A stretch of DNA of 64,000 nucleotides from Dipteris shenzhenensis (Eukaryota; Polypodiophyta; Polypodiopsida; Gleicheniales): the NCBI GenBank assembly GCA_047967505.1, contig CM106540.1; one strand, written 5' to 3'. Shown here in pieces: positions 58,601-64,000 of the stretch; the stretch's first letter is position 1; each line of letters starts with the position of its first letter. The notes under the pieces were generated by a model that saw nothing but the letters and a program-made list of their open reading frames with translations, had not been told where the DNA came from and ran no database searches. The position numbers were made by a program, and so were the translations under genes.

Positions 58601-61600
58601 TGTTTTATCATTCAGAAAGGAGAGGATTGTGAATCGTGTGAAACCATCTATAAAAGTAATGAAATAATAATTATGGGTGAATATGTTACAATTAGGTATT
58701 AGGAATGTCTTATTTCTTAGTAATTCAAGGCAAAAATTATGTAACCTACTTCAGTGGTCAAATAAGTGGCATGATCAGTGCACGAGATCAGTGCTCATGA
58801 TTTAGAAGGATCTACATATATGCTAGTATGATTGAACAGATGTATCTTTACTCTAGAATACATTTTGTGAAACTGCTTCCTAGTATGTTCCCCCTATTGA
58901 AAAATGGGAAATTCCTATTTATTAGTTGTGGAGAAAAGAAGAGGCATGAAAAGGAAGAGGGCAAGGCCATGATTAAACTAAGGGATAAAGGGGGGGGAGT
59001 ATTTCAATTAAGAACAATGGAGGGTAGGGGGCATTAAAGAGGCAGCTACGTGAGACTGGGGAGGGGGAAGTGGGACCACTTATGAAGGGGGAATTAAAGA
59101 GAAAGGGACTTCCCAAAGGGGGAGGGAGGGGAGGGACCATTTATAGTATTATAATTCTCTTTAGGGATGTGGATGGCAAGCATACAAAAATAGCTAAGGC
59201 AGAGACCCAGAGTTTGACGATGAGTAATCCTAATGCTAAAAGTGGTAGACCAATGGTCTAGCGAACCACAAGTGTTAGTAATAGAAGCCGGTTTTGCAGT
59301 CAGACTACTTGGTAGAGGCAATGTAACAGAGCGGAGGTGTTGGCTGTTCATGAGTGTGTGACCTCTCTCTGGCTTGCTAGATTAGGAGCTTGCTTAGCTG
59401 AGTGTTCAGTTGAGCTGGGTTCATTGTAATAGAGTTTTTTTTTAATGTAATACAAGTGTGGTTTACTTCCATCTTGTCTATATTATTATCTGTTCTCTAT
59501 TCATCTCATATGCTCAGTCCCCCGTCATCATACGGTTTCCCTTTCAATGGAAACCCTGACCTCTAAAGGTATTTCTATTGACATCTATTTGCATCACACC
59601 TAAGCACCTTTGCACGCATCGCTCACCCAAAGACTATAAGAGTGAGCATCTTCATTCGAGCACTACACAGGGTTGGGTTAAGGGTTCACAAGCACAGAAC
59701 ACCAAGCATCCATAAGTTACCAAAAGGGATAGTGAGCAAATCAGACCGTCAACATAGAGGGTTTAAATCCCTTCTTGAATTTCACACATAATATGTACCC
59801 CTCTTAGATATAGGCTTAAAAGATTAACCTGTGCATAAATAAAATAAGCCATGGACAAACATAGGTTAATTAGCTTCCATGGGCCAAAATTAATAGAATA
59901 AATTTGAGTTGAGCGGTTATGTCCCCCTAGAGAACATTTGGGGAAAATTCATTTAATTAGCTACTTGGCTGCATTACAAATTAAGCTAAGGTATGAGGAG
60001 CAGATCCAATTAAGCTACGCTAATGCCTAAAATCAAACTACTTCTGTGAAAAAATCTATCGCTGCTTCTGCACCTTTTTGTGGAAAAAAATCTATTGAAA
60101 AAATCTCTCGCTACTTCTGGATCCGAGCCAAACAAATATTTTGCTTCTTTTGGATGCTTGTGTGATTGCTCCCCCACTCCTTGTGGCTCGCTTCATGCTC
60201 CCCCCTTTTATTCTCCTATGCGATCACTTCTCCTTTGATTTCGTTCATCCTCCATGCTGCCCCTTCATTTTTAATTTATTGTGTCAAGACAAGGGGGAGG
60301 CTAGGAGACTAACAGAGGGAGAGAAGGTGAGGGAGAGGAAGGTAGGAGGCATCACTAAGAGAGAGAAAGGTAGAGGGGGTGGCTACTAGGAGAGAGAGGG
60401 AGACAAAGGTGATAAGGTATATTGTTGAGTGTCGATGATAGCAAAGGAAGGGATGCAAAGGTGAGTAGGAAGACAAGTGCGAGGAATGAGAAGAGGCAAG
60501 GGTGTTGTTAGGAGAGCGAGAGGTGAGAAGCATAGGTGCCACGATGTGGGGGCAAAGTGAGCAACCATGGAGAGGCAAGAAGAATGGAGTAGAGGACAAA
60601 GGGAAGCTGTGGCATGAAGGATGGAGGGGACCAAGGAAGCTTTGATCTCATCAAGCAATGCAGTAGAGCAAGCATCCCAAGATAATTTGTTTTAGAACAC
60701 CAACCTATTCCAGATAGACCGGATTGAAACCAAAACCATGGCCCTAAGAAGGGGCCAACATGCTGTCAAAGTAAATGGGAGCTTAGCCACATCACCAAGT
60801 AAAGCCAATTTTGAATTAGCTTTAAGGGAAAGTACTGCATCAAGATAGATACACGTACCACTAGTCCCAAAATAGATGCCACGAATTTTACTACTTTGCA
60901 TTGTAGGCAATGGGCGAAATGTCCCTTTGAGTTAGCCATTTCTTTGTATGCTGGTTTTGTTTTTGGGGGTTGACCACCCCATAATATAAGTGAGCTAGTT
61001 CTGTGGGAAAAAAAAAACATCTCCACAATCATATTTTTGGCAAGCAACACAATCCATACCACAACTAGCTACCCAGAGTAACTCTTCAATGTTATGTGTC
61101 TCCAATGTACAATTTGTACTACAATGATTGAGTTTAGCTACCTAGAGTAAGTCTTCAATGTGGTGTGTTTCTAATGTACAATTTGTACTACAATGATTAA
61201 GTTTGAGTATTAAGACTTAGTCTTTACAGTAGGCAGCCTAGAGGAAAGTTTTTGTTTTGTGAGCTCTCATTGAGCCACGTGTTACAATTGTAAACTTGAT
61301 TTCATAGGTGTTTATTTTATGATGTATTTCTATCCTTAGAGAGATTTCTAGCTTTTGTCACATTAGTCCTCCTCGTCTCTCCCTACAAAAGCTCTTGCCT
61401 TACCTCCCACTTCTATTTCAATCAATTTTTATCAACACCGCCGTGCTTGACATAACCCCCTTTTCGTCTACCTCTTCACTTGCCTCTAGGAACCTCATGG
61501 TCCATGGACTTTTCGAATGGCAAAGTTAATTCGTTTAACTTCCATCTCAATCATGACTTACTACAACATCGTTGCGAGCTGGTGGTTTGTCAACTCGTTT

Positions 61601-61880
61601 ATTGAGGTGGATATCATTGCCCTATTGGTTAGATTATGGCTGTGTTTTTTGAACCTCCTATTTTTGGTTACCTACGTGCTCGTTTAGGAGCTCTAGTTTT
61701 AGACGGTCAGCCTACAACTTCAAATTTGTCATAATCAATAAGACAAATCTTGATCGCACTGTTCTTGCATCTTACATGAATGCTTAGTTGTGAGAAAGAT
61801 GTTTATGTGGATTAATGCAAGATCCAATCGATCCGATCTCTCTGAAGCGCTTGAAGAAAAATGATTCAGGAATGATTTAG
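55637..61880. other. 3' untranslated region and intergenic sequence
   Basis: The start must hold the starch synthase 3' untranslated region; no poly(A) signal can be chosen with confidence. The rest is AT-rich with no supported gene. 58985-59135 is G-rich (GGGGGGGAG, GGGAGGGAGGGGAGGG). 60290-60620 is AG-rich and is read as low-complexity frames on the other strand. Confidence 0.5.
61067..61205. repeat. About 70-bp tandem duplication
   Basis: AGCTACC(C/T)AGAGTAA starts at 61067 and 61136. Both continue with CTTCAATGT and CAATTTGTACTACAATGATT. Confidence 0.85.
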
Positions 61881-61935
61881 CAAATGGGGAACTATCAAGA
61901 TGAAAGAGAGGCACATAAATGCAAAGGTCATGCTA

Positions 61936-61963
61936 GGTATGAAAGATGAAATGGTGAAAGACG

Positions 61964-62006
<43 letters not shown>

Positions 62007-62054
62007 AAGAGAGAGAGAGAGCACTGGGTATGAAAGACAAAATGGTGAAAGACG

Positions 62055-62105
<51 letters not shown>
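61936..62105. repeat. 91-bp repeat unit with (AG)n tracts
   Basis: GGTATGAAAGA(T/C)(G/A)AAATGG...GACGAAATGG occurs at 61936 and 62027, each followed by a long (GA)n tract (61969-62021 and 62060-62105). Confidence 0.9.
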
Positions 62106-62108
<3 letters not shown>

Positions 62109-62109
62109 G

Positions 62110-63210
62110 GAGCATGGACAAGCAGCTTTATTTTTATTGGCCCTGGCAATTCATGCAATTGTTGGTCAAGTTAGAGAATTGGTTGATATCTATAGAAGCC
62201 AAGATGAGTGCTTGCCAGGGCCTTTCAACATAGATGTTCCAAGAAAATGCCTCGTGCAGAACCCAGAGCCTTGTCTCCTATTTAGGTAATGTGTTGCCGT
62301 GCAATGGCCTTTTGCCCAATCATCGAGGAGCATCAAGCTCTCCAAGGTTTTACTATCCCGCTAAGATGTATAGGCTCCAGTTGTTTTTGGCAGACCTAGC
62401 AAAGTTCTCGAAGTTCTTTATAGAAAATTTGAAGCATGGGATTGAACTAGGTGTCACGCCTTGCAATGCTTCAATTAATGCCCTTTGATTTGTGGTAGGG
62501 AAAACGAACAACTCATGAGGTTTTGGTGGATATTATAGGAAGGGGCTACACTCCCAACTTACCCGGGTAATTCATAGGCTCTATGAGTTGGGTGAATTTG
62601 GATAGCTTTCATGCTTTGGAAGAAACTTAGCAAGGAGAGAACACTTAAGTACCATTTCTCTTGCAAAGGAACTTTGCAATGCTGGCAAATCAACACAACA
62701 AATTTTTTAGGAAATTGAAAAGAGGGAAGCTTGACCATCCAAGGCTATGTATGTTGCTTCGATCCATGGCTTATGAAAGTCAATAAGTTTTAGCAATGTG
62801 TGTGGCTCTCTATTAGCAATACAACATGGTAGATGTAGCTAAGGTTTTTCGTCACTTCACTCGACATGAATCTTTTATGGATTAATCTATGTATCATACA
62901 CCTTTCATTGGCTTGTGCAAGGCAGGAAACATCAAATACACAAACTCTTGGGATGGATGAAAATAATCAGTGGTGGTTATCGTGGCTCTTACATGTATCA
63001 TTTAGTCATTGGTGGTCTTATTAAAGCAGAAAGGTTAATTGAAGCATCTAGATCACTAATTGATGTCTGAAATATTTGAAAAAGTCTTGATTCCATGGCA
63101 CTGGTTTTACCACAGGTCATAGAGGGTGCAAAGTCTAGCTGAACTATATTTAATGTGGCGACTGACAGCATGTTGATGGAGGGTCTTCACCTCTTGCCTT
63201 GGACAACCAA
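62110..63210 (+). pseudogene. Possible PPR-protein pseudogene
   Basis: Weakly coding-like text in changing frames: KFSKFFIENLKHGIELGVTP near 62406, CNASINAL at 62466, VDVAKVFRHF near 62830 and MYHTPFIGLCKAGNIK near 62892. The last resembles the LIDGLCKAG core of pentatricopeptide repeats, which bind organellar RNA. Stops and shifts are frequent. The (AG)n repeats lie at its left edge. Confidence is low because only one motif is clear. Confidence 0.35.
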
Positions 63211-63272
63211 CTAGATTGTATTCATCGATTTCTTTATTGCGTGTCCCATTTGGAAGAGAAACTATCGAAGAA

Positions 63273-64000
63273 ACTTTTTTTTTTTCAAGAAAGAGACTTC
63301 TATTAAGTAAGAGAAAAAACCCGCGAGAGCAAGCTCAAAATGGAATACATCATGAAATCATGAGGATAAATAAAAAACCCCCTTAAAGTGAGGTGGAAAA
63401 CAACCAAGGCTGAGGCTGAAAGTGCCACCTCAACCCTGTAGTAGTCTCAGAGAAGAAAGGAGAATCCTTCCATTCCCTAAAGAAAGAAGCCCTCCTAGCT
63501 AAGGCTGCATGGGAGTCTCCCTGCATACCCATTCATACGGCCATCAAAGTATGTACGGTGTCTGTCTGTCCAGATACTAGCCAATGTGTGCGAGGGATGA
63601 ACCTGAGTGCCCTCCAAAGCCTCTGTGCATCTAGCTCTCTAGATATGCCAAGATGCTATGCTCACTAGAATCTCCCAAGAAGTATCCATAGAGGCATGTA
63701 CAGCTGTAAAAGAAAGGTGTGGTACCACATCCAACGAACAGGACTCAGTTCGATAATGTCGAACCGAAATGGCCCGAGAGGAGTCAAATCTCTCATAGAA
63801 TACCTGAGGCCCTGTAAGAGAAAGCCAAGCCACTGAGCCTCATGTCATAAAAAATGGGGAGTGGGCAAAGTGATTGAAAATCCTGGCTACCCCCATCCAA
63901 ATCATCCTCGCCTGTATGCAATCCCATAAGCAATGCTGAATAGTCTCCGAAGCAGAGAGGCATCGAGGGCAAGTAGGGTCGGCTCCGAACCTGGACCTAC
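63273..64000 (-). mobile_element. L1-type LINE 3' end, minus strand, cut by the window edge
   Basis: A T-run at about 63277-63287 marks the poly(A) tail. The sequence matches the LINE at 1149 onward: same 3' untranslated phrase (AGAGACTTCTATTAAGTA), an ORF2 tail ending in GLRWHFQPQPWLF, MDTSWEILVSIASWHI near 63700, and the zinc motif CPRCLSASETIQHCLWDC near 63970-63920. One stop (after WHI) is visible near 63640. The rest of the element lies to the right. Confidence 0.85.

Noticed and set aside
61928-62158. Serine/leucine repeat frames opposite the (AG)n tracts
   Set aside because: Pure simple-repeat translation.

Overview
This window is nuclear DNA from a land plant with a large, repeat-rich genome. 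The evidence is one host gene whose introns are packed with plant-type Ty1/copia, Ty3/gypsy (chromovirus) and LINE retrotransposons, most of them nested in one another. The species cannot be fixed from the sequence. The long introns and the LINE types would fit a fern, lycophyte or gymnosperm at least as well as a compact angiosperm, but that is inference.

Host gene: a plus-strand starch synthase (GT5 family, closest by remembered motifs to class V, with class IV as alternative) can be followed through 14 exons from 12825 to its stop codon at 55636. The exons join in phase into 551 residues covering the whole catalytic region. The amino-terminal exons (transit peptide, coiled coils) are not recognised and probably lie left of the window. 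Two introns are huge: 13903-32066 (18.2 kb) and 35100-51784 (16.7 kb). Two neighbouring introns, including the 18.2-kb one, start with a GC donor.

Layout. 1-632 is the 5' LTR and leader of a minus-strand copia element that runs off the left edge. 1149-11665 is a minus-strand L1-type LINE with a matching 16-bp target duplication, inserted into an older LINE (845-1148 and 11682-12200); a 4.1-kb copia element (5477-9593) sits inside it. 12825-13902 holds exons 1-4. The 18.2-kb intron contains LINE relics (16380-17860 and 28250-30060) and a gag-only copia element (17867 to about 28050) whose left LTR is split by a 6.8-kb chromovirus (18609-25364). 32067-35099 holds exons 5-9. The 16.7-kb intron contains copia fragments, a decayed unrecognised coding-like region with a recurring acidic, tryptophan-containing peptide, a LINE relic carrying a solo LTR that in turn carries a very young gag-only copia element (42982-45424), an L1-type ORF1 relic and a 5'-truncated LINE. 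51785-55636 holds exons 10-14. From 55637 to the right edge lies intergenic DNA with simple repeats, a possible PPR pseudogene and another LINE 3' end.

The two main results are the intact young gag-only retrotransposon, with LTRs that read as identical, an uninterrupted gag, perfect target duplication and no pol, and the starch synthase that carries some 35 kb of intron in two pieces while keeping all recognisable catalytic motifs.
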